This document shows, piece after piece, positions 1 to 5,208 of a stretch of DNA of 5,208 nucleotides. Source of the stretch: an uncultured Flavobacteriaceae bacterium (lineage in GTDB: Bacteria; Bacteroidota; Bacteroidia; Flavobacteriales; Flavobacteriaceae); contig CAMZMA010000237.1 of NCBI GenBank assembly GCA_947311815.1, forward strand, positions 1 through 5,208. The letters run 5' to 3'. Under the pieces are notes generated by a model. The model was not told where the DNA came from. It ran no database searches and saw only the letters and a list, made by a program, of their open reading frames with translations. Position 1 is the first letter of the stretch. Each line of letters opens with the position of its first letter. A program made the translations under genes and the position numbers.

Positions 1-936
1 ATGCAATGTTTTTTCTGATGTATCTTTTTCACTATCAATAAGTTGTAAAGATTTATTGCTTTTTATTTCATTTTTAATATAGGCAGTAAGTTGATTGTCT
101 ATTTTACTCTTTTTTAACACGCTAATAAATGTGTAAGTTGCAGGAATCATCACTAAAACACCTAACAACGAAGCAAACTGAGCAATTCGTTTTCTTTTTG
201 CCGAATTTGCGTATTTTAACATCGGGAAACTCAATAGTTTCAGTACTAAAAAGGTTGCTAGCGCAATAAAAATTGTGTTGATGGTAAACAAGTACATTGC
301 ACCTGTAAAGTATACAAAATTTCCTTTAGCCAAACCATAACCTGCTGTACAAAGCGGAGGCATTAAAGCCGTAGCAATAGCAACCCCAAAAATTACTGAG
401 GCAATTGTACCTTTTTTTGTACGAGCAACCATTAATGCCAAACCACCAAAAAAAGCAATTAAAACATCTCTAATATCTGGACTTACACGTCCTAATAATT
501 CTGAGTTATCTTCTCTCAGAGGAAAAAGCCAAAAGAATAGAAAAGAAGTAATTAAACTTAAAATAATCATGGTTGCTAAATTTGCTACCGATTTTTTTAA
601 GGTATCAATATCATTAATGGCGATGGACATTCCGATTCCTAAAATAGGCCCCATTAATGGAGAAATTAACATCGCACCAATTACGACAGCTGTAGAATTT
701 GCATTTAAACCGATAGATGCCACAAATACCGCAAAAATAAGAATCCACGCAGTGGCACCTTTAAACGGTATGTCGTTTTTTATTGCTTCTATAGTTGCTT
801 CATGATCTGTATCATGACGAAAATCGAAAAGTTCTACTATGTATTTTTTGATACTTTCTACAAACCCTTTGGCATCTTCTTGCATTTCTTGTTTAGATTG
901 CTCAATGGCTTCTTCTTTTTTCAATTCTTCTTCCAT
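1..936 (-). CDS. DUF389 (TIGR00341-type) integral membrane protein, 3' end outside the window
   Basis: The minus frame from the ATG at 934-936 stays open for 312 codons to the window edge, so the C-terminus is missing. Residues 1-56 are hydrophilic and acidic (MEEELKKEEAIE...) and probably cytoplasmic. About seven hydrophobic segments follow, near residues 60-77, 80-105, 117-140, 155-170, 176-197, 207-233 and 254-272. The best family marker is NSTAVVIGAMLISPLMGPIL (residues 80-99), with a second conserved patch ATALMPPLCTAGYGLA (188-203). Both are typical of the DUF389 'uncharacterized hydrophobic domain' family. The last ~40 visible residues are hydrophilic and lysine-rich and look like the start of a soluble C-terminal region. 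The family has no established biochemical function, so none is assigned. An in-frame stop at 952-954 lies just upstream of this ATG, which fixes the start. The leader is A-rich without a Shine-Dalgarno motif. The gene is separated from the upstream tRNA by a terminator and probably has its own promoter. Confidence 0.87.
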   Translation of the reverse strand, partial: MEEELKKEEAIEQSKQEMQEDAKGFVESIKKYIVELFDFRHDTDHEATIEAIKNDIPFKGATAWILIFAVFVASIGLNANSTAVVIGAMLISPLMGPILGIGMSIAINDIDTLKKSVANLATMIILSLITSFLFFWLFPLREDNSELLGRVSPDIRDVLIAFFGGLALMVARTKKGTIASVIFGVAIATALMPPLCTAGYGLAKGNFVYFTGAMYLFTINTIFIALATFLVLKLLSFPMLKYANSAKRKRIAQFASLLGVLVMIPATYTFISVLKKSKIDNQLTAYIKNEIKSNKSLQLIDSEKDTSEKTLH

Positions 937-963
937 TTTGATTATTAAATTTTAAATAGTACG

Positions 964-971
964 GAAAGATA
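964..971 (-). promoter_or_regulatory. Candidate -7 element for the DUF389 gene
   Basis: Read on the minus strand this is TATCTTTC, which matches 7 of 8 positions of the Bacteroidota -7 consensus TAnnTTTG. It sits 27 bp before the start codon and downstream of the tRNA terminator, the expected place for an independent promoter. No convincing TTTG -33 box is seen at the usual spacing, so this is tentative. Confidence 0.3.
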
Positions 972-1002
972 CAAAAATGAATTCTTTTTAAATAAATTGC
1001 AT

Positions 1003-1042
1003 AAAAAAAAGCAAGAGGTTAACAAAGTAAACTCTTGCTTTT
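1003..1042 (-). terminator. Rho-independent terminator behind tRNA-Lys
   Basis: The arms at 1007-1017 and 1032-1042 form an 11-bp perfect stem (on the minus strand AAAAGCAAGAG with CTCTTGCTTTT). After one mismatch three more pairs are possible (1019-1021 with 1028-1030), leaving a short loop. In the minus direction the stem runs into an unbroken run of eight T (plus-strand A at 1003-1010), four of which are in the stem. This is the arrangement expected for transcription ending after the tRNA, whose 3' end is only a few bases upstream. In the plus direction the T run is only four bases, so it acts mainly on the minus strand. It separates the tRNA from the DUF389 gene. Confidence 0.8.
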
Positions 1043-1045
1043 GTT

Positions 1046-1118
1046 CGACCGGGCTGGGGCTCGAACCCAGGACCCTCTCCTTAAAAGGGAGATGCTCTAC
1101 CAACTGAGCTACCAGGTC
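1046..1118 (-). tRNA. tRNA-Lys (anticodon TTT)
   Basis: The 73-nt minus-strand sequence folds into a standard cloverleaf: acceptor strand GACCTGG, linker TA, D arm GCTC-AGTTGGTA-GAGC, anticodon stem TCTCC/GGAGA around loop CTTTTAA, a five-base variable region, and T arm CTGGG-TTCGAGC-CCCAG, then CCCGGTC and discriminator G. The anticodon TTT (plus-strand AAA at 1083-1085) reads lysine codons. No CCA is encoded; the next bases are AAC, so CCA must be added after transcription. The acceptor stem pairs at six of seven positions, with an apparent U5-C68 mismatch, and the discriminator is G where lysine tRNAs usually have A. It has its own promoter upstream and a hairpin terminator downstream, so it appears to be a single-gene transcript. 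Confidence 0.95.
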
Positions 1119-1137
1119 ATCCTTTTCTTAGCGGGTG

Positions 1138-1168
1138 CAAATATATATGCTATTTTTTTAAAAACAAA
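1138..1168 (-). promoter_or_regulatory. Bacteroidota-type promoter for tRNA-Lys
   Basis: On the minus strand TTTG (1165-1168) is followed by a 19-base spacer and TATATTTG (1138-1145). This exactly matches the TTTG / TAnnTTTG consensus of the primary sigma factor in Bacteroidota, with normal spacing. The -7 element ends 19 bp before the first tRNA base, leaving room for a short leader. The -33 box begins only 8 bp past the stop codon of the ATPase gene on the same strand, so the tRNA can be transcribed independently although it directly follows that gene. Confidence 0.8.
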
Positions 1169-1176
1169 GGAGTTTT

Positions 1177-1944
1177 TTATTTTGTTTCATTTAAATATGC
1201 CTCTCTTACTTTCTTAAATAAATTAGAAGAATACACAAAATCTACAACGGCTTCATTATCAGTTTTAAAGATTTCTTTATTGGTACCTTCCCATGCTTTA
1301 TAGCCGTTTTTAAGGAACACTATTTTTTCTCCAATTTCCATCACAGAATTCATATCATGGGTATTTATTACCGTTGTAATTAAATATTCATCGGTAATTT
1401 CTTGAATTAGATTATCTATTACAATGGCAGTTTGCGGATCTAAACCAGAGTTTGGTTCGTCACAAAATAAATATTTAGGATTCATAACAATCGCCCTTGC
1501 AATGGCAACTCTTTTTTGCATTCCTCCTGACAATTCTGCTGGAAATTTTTTGTTAGAATTTTCTAAGTTTACGCGTTTTAAGACAACATTTACTCGGTCT
1601 AACATTTCATCAACAGGTTTTTTTGTAAACATTTTTAACGGAAACATTACGTCTTCTTCTACAGTTAAAGAATCGAACAAAGCGCTTCCTTGAAAAACCA
1701 TTCCTAATTCTTGTCTTAATTGTCTTTTTTGTTCGATTGAAAATTCTGTATTTACTCTACCATCATAAATAACTTTTCCTTTTTCTGGCGTGTGCAAACC
1801 TATCAACGATTTTAAAAACACGGTTTTACCTGAACCACTTTGACCAATAATTAAACTGGTTTTACCTGCTTCAAAAGTGGCAGAAATCCCTTTTAAAATT
1901 TGAACATCGCCAAAACCTTTATGTAAATTTTGTACTTCTATCAT
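1177..1944 (-). CDS. mlaF: MlaF-type ABC transporter ATP-binding protein
   Basis: This 255-residue protein is a single ABC ATPase domain with all key motifs: Walker A GQSGSGKT (34-41), Q-loop Gln85 (VFQGSALFDS), signature LSGGMQKR (138-145), Walker B LFCDEP with catalytic Glu163 (159-164), D-loop GLDP (167-170) and switch His196 (NTHD). The LSGGM signature and overall length (E. coli MlaF is about 270 residues) fit the MlaF/Mkl subfamily, which powers lipid transport with an MlaE permease. It acts on the cytoplasmic face of the inner membrane. Its ATG lies one base after the permease stop codon, so the two are almost certainly co-transcribed and translationally coupled. That pairing is the strongest support for the subfamily. 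The transported lipid and its direction cannot be read from sequence. No strong terminator follows; a tRNA promoter begins almost at once. Confidence 0.9.
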   Translation of the reverse strand: MIEVQNLHKGFGDVQILKGISATFEAGKTSLIIGQSGSGKTVFLKSLIGLHTPEKGKVIYDGRVNTEFSIEQKRQLRQELGMVFQGSALFDSLTVEEDVMFPLKMFTKKPVDEMLDRVNVVLKRVNLENSNKKFPAELSGGMQKRVAIARAIVMNPKYLFCDEPNSGLDPQTAIVIDNLIQEITDEYLITTVINTHDMNSVMEIGEKIVFLKNGYKAWEGTNKEIFKTDNEAVVDFVYSSNLFKKVREAYLNETK

Positions 1945-1945
1945 T

Positions 1946-2686
1946 TTAAGTAAGTAGCATTTGAGTTAAAAAATAATTAGCAAAAACGATGGCTACAATT
2001 GTCCAAACAACAGATTTTGTACTGGCTTTTCCTACTTCTAACGACCCCCCTTTTACATAGTAGCCTTGGTAAGAAGGTATTGTTGCAATTAAAAAAGCGA
2101 AAACCAGTGTTTTAATAAGTGCGTAGGTAATTAAAAAGGGTTGAAAATCTATTTGAATGCCGGCAATATAATCTACACTTGTAAAAATACCTGATAATGC
2201 ACCTGCTGTCCATCCTCCAAAAATACCCAAAAACATGCCTAAAATTATTAAGAAAGGATAAAACAAAATAGTAGCTATAACTTTGGGTAACACTAAATAA
2301 TTTAACGAGTTAATACCCATTACTTCTAAAGCATCTATCTGTTCTGTAACACGCATTGTACCAATACTTGAGGTTATATAAGACCCCACTTTACCTGCTA
2401 AAATGATAGAGCAAAATGTAGGTGCAAACTCTAATATTATCGATCTTTTTGCCGCAAAACCTATTAATGATTTCGGAATTAAAGGTCCTTCTAAATTTAA
2501 TGCCGTTTGTAAGGCAATTACACCTCCAATAAAAAAAGAAATGAACGAAATAATACCAATAGATTTTAGCCCAAGTTCATCTATTTCTCTAAAAAAAGCT
2601 TCTTTAAAAACCCTTGTTCTTTGGGGTCTTGTAAAAACTTGTTTTAACATTATAAAATATTTACCTATGTGTTCTAAGTAATTCAT
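1946..2686 (-). CDS. mlaE: MlaE-family ABC transporter permease
   Basis: This 246-residue membrane protein belongs to the MlaE/YrbE permease family, the inner-membrane channel of MCE-type phospholipid transporters. The family hallmark spans residues 97-124, visible as LAGKVGSYITSSIG then TMRVTEQIDALEVMG. E86-F-A-P89 just before it is also typical. An N-terminal amphipathic stretch (1-40) is followed by hydrophobic segments near 42-62, 83-105, 133-160, 185-207 and 226-244. Length is close to E. coli MlaE (about 260). The ATG at 2684-2686 is preferred over the internal Met13, because the MNYLEHIGKYF start resembles flavobacterial relatives I recall and the leader is A-rich as expected. The ATPase follows after one base. 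The order permease-ATPase is the reverse of E. coli mlaF-mlaE, and no mlaD, mlaC or mlaB is present in the window. Confidence 0.9.
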   Translation of the reverse strand: MNYLEHIGKYFIMLKQVFTRPQRTRVFKEAFFREIDELGLKSIGIISFISFFIGGVIALQTALNLEGPLIPKSLIGFAAKRSIILEFAPTFCSIILAGKVGSYITSSIGTMRVTEQIDALEVMGINSLNYLVLPKVIATILFYPFLIILGMFLGIFGGWTAGALSGIFTSVDYIAGIQIDFQPFLITYALIKTLVFAFLIATIPSYQGYYVKGGSLEVGKASTKSVVWTIVAIVFANYFLTQMLLT

Positions 2687-2696
2687 TTAATTTAAT

Positions 2697-2721
2697 TTCT
2701 TTCTGCTAAAATAAGAAAGAA
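2697..2721. repeat. Perfect 8-bp inverted repeat, possible operator
   Basis: TTCTTTCT (2697-2704) and AGAAAGAA (2714-2721) are exact reverse complements separated by nine bases. The dyad lies in the 68-bp region between two divergent genes, covering the candidate minus-strand -7 element and the upstream part of the plus-strand promoter. This is where a dimeric regulator could control both directions. The arms are only T, C, A and G runs of low complexity, so chance is possible. There is no T tract suggesting a terminator. Confidence 0.4.
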
Positions 2722-2733
2722 TATGTATTTTTG
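2702..2733 (+). promoter_or_regulatory. Candidate promoter for the phosphatase-glucokinase unit
   Basis: TATTTTTG (2726-2733) is an exact match to the Bacteroidota -7 consensus TAnnTTTG. TCTG (2702-2705), a 3-of-4 match to the TTTG -33 box, lies 20 bp upstream. The -7 element ends 21 bp before the phosphatase ATG, giving a very short leader. The left arm of the inverted repeat overlaps the -33 box and the right arm falls in the spacer, a geometry compatible with repression. Confidence 0.55.
2706..2713 (-). promoter_or_regulatory. Candidate -7 element for the mlaE-mlaF unit
   Basis: On the minus strand this reads TATTTTAG, matching TAnnTTTG at 7 of 8 positions, about 20 bp before the mlaE start codon. 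No clear TTTG -33 box is found at 17-20 bp spacing. It occupies most of the spacer of the inverted repeat at 2697-2721 and abuts the -33 region of the opposing promoter. Confidence 0.35.
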
Positions 2734-2754
2734 AGCTTTTAATATAAAAACACC

Positions 2755-4404
2755 ATGAAAAAAAATATTTTCCTACTATTTAGTTTCTTCATCTTATCCT
2801 TAGGATGTAAATCTCAATCAATTAAAAGCCAAAAACCAAAGTTAGTTGTAGGTATTGTTGTCGATCAAATGCGCTATGATTATTTAATTCGGTTTGCCAA
2901 TAAATATGGAAATGACGGTTTTAAACGTCTTTTAAATCAAGGTTTCTCATTAGAAAATGCACATATCAATTATATTCCTACCTATACGGCAGTTGGGCAT
3001 GCATCAATCTATACAGGAACTACACCTACAAATCACGGAATTATATCGAACAATTGGTATGATAAATATTTACAAAAAACGATTTATGTTGTTGATGATG
3101 CTAATTACAAAACCGTTGGAAACAATAGCGATGGAGGTAAAAAATCTCCTTACAGAATGTTTACCACAACCATTACCGATCAATTGCATTTAGCGCAAAA
3201 TATGAGAGGAAAAACTATTGGAATTGCTATTAAAGACCGCTCCTCAATTTTACCTGCAGGTCATACAGCCAATGCAGCATATTGGTATGATGGAGGAAAA
3301 CAAGGCACGTGGATATCTTCTACTTATTATATGAATACGCTTCCTAAATGGGTACAGGATTTTAATTCTTTAGGAAAAGCAGATGAATATTTAAGCAAAC
3401 CTTGGACTACTTTATATGACATTGCTACTTATACAGAAAGTATTGCTGATGATAATCATTTTGAAAAGACATTTAAAGGCGAAGAAAAACCTGTTTTTCC
3501 GCATAACATTCCGAAACTTAGAAAGAAAAACAAAAATTATAGTTTGTTAAAATCGATTCCTGGAGGAAATAGTTTTACGGTAGATTTTGCAAAAGCTGCT
3601 ATTATTGGAGAACATTTAGGACAATCGACTGACGTAACCGATTTTTTAGCCATCAGTTTTTCATCAACCGATTATATTGGTCATGCATACGGCGTTGCAT
3701 CAAAAGAAATTGAAGACACTTATATTAGATTAGATAAAGATTTGGCACATCTTTTTCAGTTTTTAGATACAAAAATCGGAACAGGTAACTATACTATTTT
3801 TTTAACGGCAGATCATGCTGCAGTACAAGTGCCATCGTATTTAAAATCGTTAAAAATTCCTGCAAGCTACTTTAGTACAAAGAAGTTTAGAAAATTTGTG
3901 AATGAATTCACCTTAAAACAATACAATTCCGATGAAATTGTAGAAAATATTTCTAACTATCAAATCTTTTTGAATAAAGAGAAAATAGCTTCTTTACATT
4001 TGAATCAAAATGACGTAGCTCAAACTATTGCTGATGAAGTGATACACTATAAAAATATTTACAAAGCGGTTACTGCAAGAACCTTGCAAACCACAACTTT
4101 TACAACTGGTGTTTTAAATTATTTACAAAACGGATATAATCAAAAATTATCTGGTGATGTTTTATTAGTAACAAATCCTTCTGTAATTAGTTCTTTATAC
4201 ACTAAAAAAGGAACAGCACACGGAACAGCCTATTCTTATGATACTCATATTCCTATTATTTTTTATGGAAATGGTATAAAAAAAGGAAGCTCTAAAAAGA
4301 AATACAATGTGATTGATATTGCTCCTACGATTGCAAATTTGTTACAAATTGAATTTCCGAACGGAACAACAGGTGTTATTATTAACGAAGTTTTAAAAAA
4401 ATAA
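2755..4404 (+). CDS. pafA: PafA-like exported alkaline phosphatase (phosphomonoesterase)
   Basis: This 549-residue protein belongs to the alkaline phosphatase/nucleotide pyrophosphatase superfamily and closely follows Elizabethkingia PafA. The two-zinc site is complete: Asp37 (VVDQMRYDY), nucleophile Thr78 (TYTAVGHAS), Asp306 and His310 (STDYIGH), Asp353 and His354 (TADHAA), and His489 (AHGTAYSYDTH). Residues matching PafA Asn100, Lys162 and Arg164 are Asn99, Lys160 and Arg162 (IKDR); these mark phosphomonoesterases rather than diesterases. The expected reaction is hydrolysis of phosphate monoesters to alcohol and phosphate outside the cytoplasm. The start ATG begins a signal peptide (MKKNIFLLFSFFILSLG). 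Cys18 gives an imperfect lipobox (SLGC), so it may be either a soluble periplasmic protein or a lipoprotein. It is the first gene of a unit with the glucokinase 2 bp downstream, and diverges from mlaE. In Bacteroidota PafA is known as a broad, often phosphate-independent enzyme; the natural substrate here is inferred. Confidence 0.93.
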   Translation: MKKNIFLLFSFFILSLGCKSQSIKSQKPKLVVGIVVDQMRYDYLIRFANKYGNDGFKRLLNQGFSLENAHINYIPTYTAVGHASIYTGTTPTNHGIISNNWYDKYLQKTIYVVDDANYKTVGNNSDGGKKSPYRMFTTTITDQLHLAQNMRGKTIGIAIKDRSSILPAGHTANAAYWYDGGKQGTWISSTYYMNTLPKWVQDFNSLGKADEYLSKPWTTLYDIATYTESIADDNHFEKTFKGEEKPVFPHNIPKLRKKNKNYSLLKSIPGGNSFTVDFAKAAIIGEHLGQSTDVTDFLAISFSSTDYIGHAYGVASKEIEDTYIRLDKDLAHLFQFLDTKIGTGNYTIFLTADHAAVQVPSYLKSLKIPASYFSTKKFRKFVNEFTLKQYNSDEIVENISNYQIFLNKEKIASLHLNQNDVAQTIADEVIHYKNIYKAVTARTLQTTTFTTGVLNYLQNGYNQKLSGDVLLVTNPSVISSLYTKKGTAHGTAYSYDTHIPIIFYGNGIKKGSSKKKYNVIDIAPTIANLLQIEFPNGTTGVIINEVLKK

Positions 4405-4406
4405 AA

Positions 4407-5141
4407 ATGACAGTTTTAGGTATTGATATTGGAGGCTCTGGGATAAAAGGAGCATTGGTAGATTTAGAAACAGGAACATTGATAAGCGAAAGACATCGAA
4501 TTCCGACACCAAAACCAGCAACACCCCAAGCTGTAGCAAATACAATTAAAGAACTCGTTCATTTTTTTAATTGGAAAGGTGATGTAGGTTGCGGTTTTCC
4601 GACACCTTTGCATCATGGAAAAGCGCTTTCTGGAGGAAATTTACATCCCGATTTTACAAACAAACAAGTAGATGCATTATTTAAAGAAGTTTGTGGAAAT
4701 AATTTTTACATTGTTAATGATGCTGATGCTGCTGGTTTAGCCGAAATTCATTTTGGTGCTGGAAAAAACATCAAAGGTACTGTTATGATGATAACGCTTG
4801 GTACAGGAATTGGTTCTGGGTTATTTTTTGATGGAAAATTAATACCGAATACAGAATTTGGGCATGTTTTATATAAAAATGGTGAGATTTTTGAAAAATA
4901 CGCATCTGATGGCGCAAGAAAAAGAGACGGATTGAGTAGAAAAAAATGGGGAAAAAGATTGGATAAATACTTTAACCATTTAAAATTAGTACTTTCTCCT
5001 GATTTGTTTATTATTGGTGGAGGTGCTAGTAAAAAATCAGAAAAATTTATCAATCAAATTAATGTTGATGTTCCTATTGTGCCCGCAAAACTACAAAACG
5101 AAGCAGGTATTATTGGGGCTGCTATGGCTGTACGTCAATAA
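4407..5141 (+). CDS. ppgK: ROK-family polyphosphate glucokinase
   Basis: This 244-residue cytoplasmic kinase matches the polyphosphate glucokinase family (EC 2.7.1.63), which phosphorylates glucose to glucose 6-phosphate using polyphosphate and in some members ATP. Visible motifs are the N-terminal phosphate loop GIDIGGSGIKG (5-15), the PTPKPATPQAVANTI segment (33-47) typical of actinobacterial PPGK, catalytic Asp105 in NDADAAGLAE (104-113), the second phosphate motif LGTGIGSG (131-138), IPNTEFGH (146-153) with the sugar-contacting Glu150 and His153, IIGGGAS (202-208), and a C-terminal LQNEAGIIGAAMA. The zinc motif CxCGxxGCxE of ordinary ROK glucokinases is absent, as in other PPGKs. It starts almost directly at the first strand, without the ~20-residue leader of the mycobacterial enzyme. 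The ATG lies 2 bp after the phosphatase stop, implying co-transcription and probable translational coupling. Donor preference (polyphosphate or ATP) cannot be settled from sequence. Confidence 0.9.
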   Translation: MTVLGIDIGGSGIKGALVDLETGTLISERHRIPTPKPATPQAVANTIKELVHFFNWKGDVGCGFPTPLHHGKALSGGNLHPDFTNKQVDALFKEVCGNNFYIVNDADAAGLAEIHFGAGKNIKGTVMMITLGTGIGSGLFFDGKLIPNTEFGHVLYKNGEIFEKYASDGARKRDGLSRKKWGKRLDKYFNHLKLVLSPDLFIIGGGASKKSEKFINQINVDVPIVPAKLQNEAGIIGAAMAVRQ

Positions 5142-5167
5142 TTAAACTTTAAAATTGGAGTTATTTT

Positions 5168-5190
5168 GATGACTTTTCATCGCTTTTTTT
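5168..5190 (+). terminator. Weak possible terminator after ppgK
   Basis: GATGA (5168-5172) and TCATC (5177-5181) form a 5-bp stem with a 4-base loop, followed by GC and seven T (5184-5190), 27 bp past the ppgK stop codon. The position suits the end of the phosphatase-kinase transcript, but the stem is short and the T run is offset by two bases, so it is only a candidate. No gene is supported in 5142-5208. Confidence 0.35.
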
Positions 5191-5208
5191 GAGATATAAA
5201 ATCCTACA

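Noticed and set aside
569..805. Plus-strand open frame of 78 codons
   Set aside because: It lies antisense inside the DUF389 gene, whose conserved motifs are on the minus strand; its translation resembles no protein family.
1161..1187. AAACAAA / TTTGTTT hairpin after the mlaF coding end
   Set aside because: The stem is almost wholly A-T pairs, overlaps the stop codon and the tRNA -33 box, and is followed by an interrupted, mostly A sequence on the minus strand, so it is not a credible terminator.
1035..1217. Plus-strand open frame of 60 codons
   Set aside because: It runs across the antisense strand of the tRNA-Lys, its terminator and the mlaF 3' end; the 'protein' is a translation of tRNA complement.
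4748..5053. Minus-strand open frame of 101 codons
   Set aside because: It is the antisense shadow of ppgK, whose kinase motifs cover the same bases.
5142..5208. Possible 3' end of a convergent minus-strand gene entering from the right edge
   Set aside because: Two minus frames are open from the edge, ending at stops at 5161-5163 and 5142-5144, but with only about 15-21 codons visible and no recognisable motif, a gene cannot be distinguished from chance.
1..5208. Mobile elements, CRISPR arrays, phage or toxin-antitoxin genes
   Set aside because: No transposase, integrase, regularly spaced repeats, tRNA-end duplication or small toxin-antitoxin pair is visible; the tRNA is not flanked by a repeated 3' end that would suggest an integration site.

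Overview
This window looks like chromosomal DNA from a member of the Bacteroidota, most likely the family Flavobacteriaceae. The evidence is the strongly AT-rich sequence, A-rich leaders without clear Shine-Dalgarno motifs, promoter elements of the Bacteroidota form (TTTG ... TAnnTTTG), a PafA-type alkaline phosphatase, and a tRNA gene with no encoded CCA. The genus cannot be fixed from the sequence alone.

Layout from left to right. Positions 1-936 (minus) hold the N-terminal 312 codons of a DUF389 integral membrane protein that runs off the left edge. Positions 937-1045 hold its leader and a hairpin terminator that belongs to the next gene. Positions 1046-1118 (minus) are a tRNA-Lys(TTT) with a near-perfect Bacteroidota promoter just upstream. 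Positions 1177-2686 (minus) are a two-gene unit, an MlaE-type permease followed one base later by its MlaF-type ATPase. A 68-bp divergent intergenic region (2687-2754) carries candidate promoters for both directions and a perfect 8-bp inverted repeat. Positions 2755-5141 (plus) are a two-gene unit, an exported PafA-like alkaline phosphatase followed 2 bp later by a ROK-family polyphosphate glucokinase. The last 67 bp hold a weak possible terminator and no gene I can support. No gene-free stretch exceeds 300 bp.

How the genes fit together. The MlaE/MlaF pair should form the inner-membrane core of an ABC transporter that moves phospholipids between the inner and outer membranes. Its MCE-domain partner (MlaD) is not in the window. 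The phosphatase and glucokinase are probably co-transcribed. A plausible but unproven reading is that the phosphatase releases phosphate and sugar from phosphorylated sugars outside the cytoplasm, and the kinase then phosphorylates glucose using polyphosphate, tying phosphate scavenging to sugar use. The DUF389 protein and the tRNA look like independent housekeeping neighbours.

I see no mobile element, CRISPR array, phage gene or clearly new multi-gene system. The points most worth a second look are the phosphatase-kinase pairing, the inverted repeat between the divergent promoters, and an apparent acceptor-stem mismatch in the tRNA.
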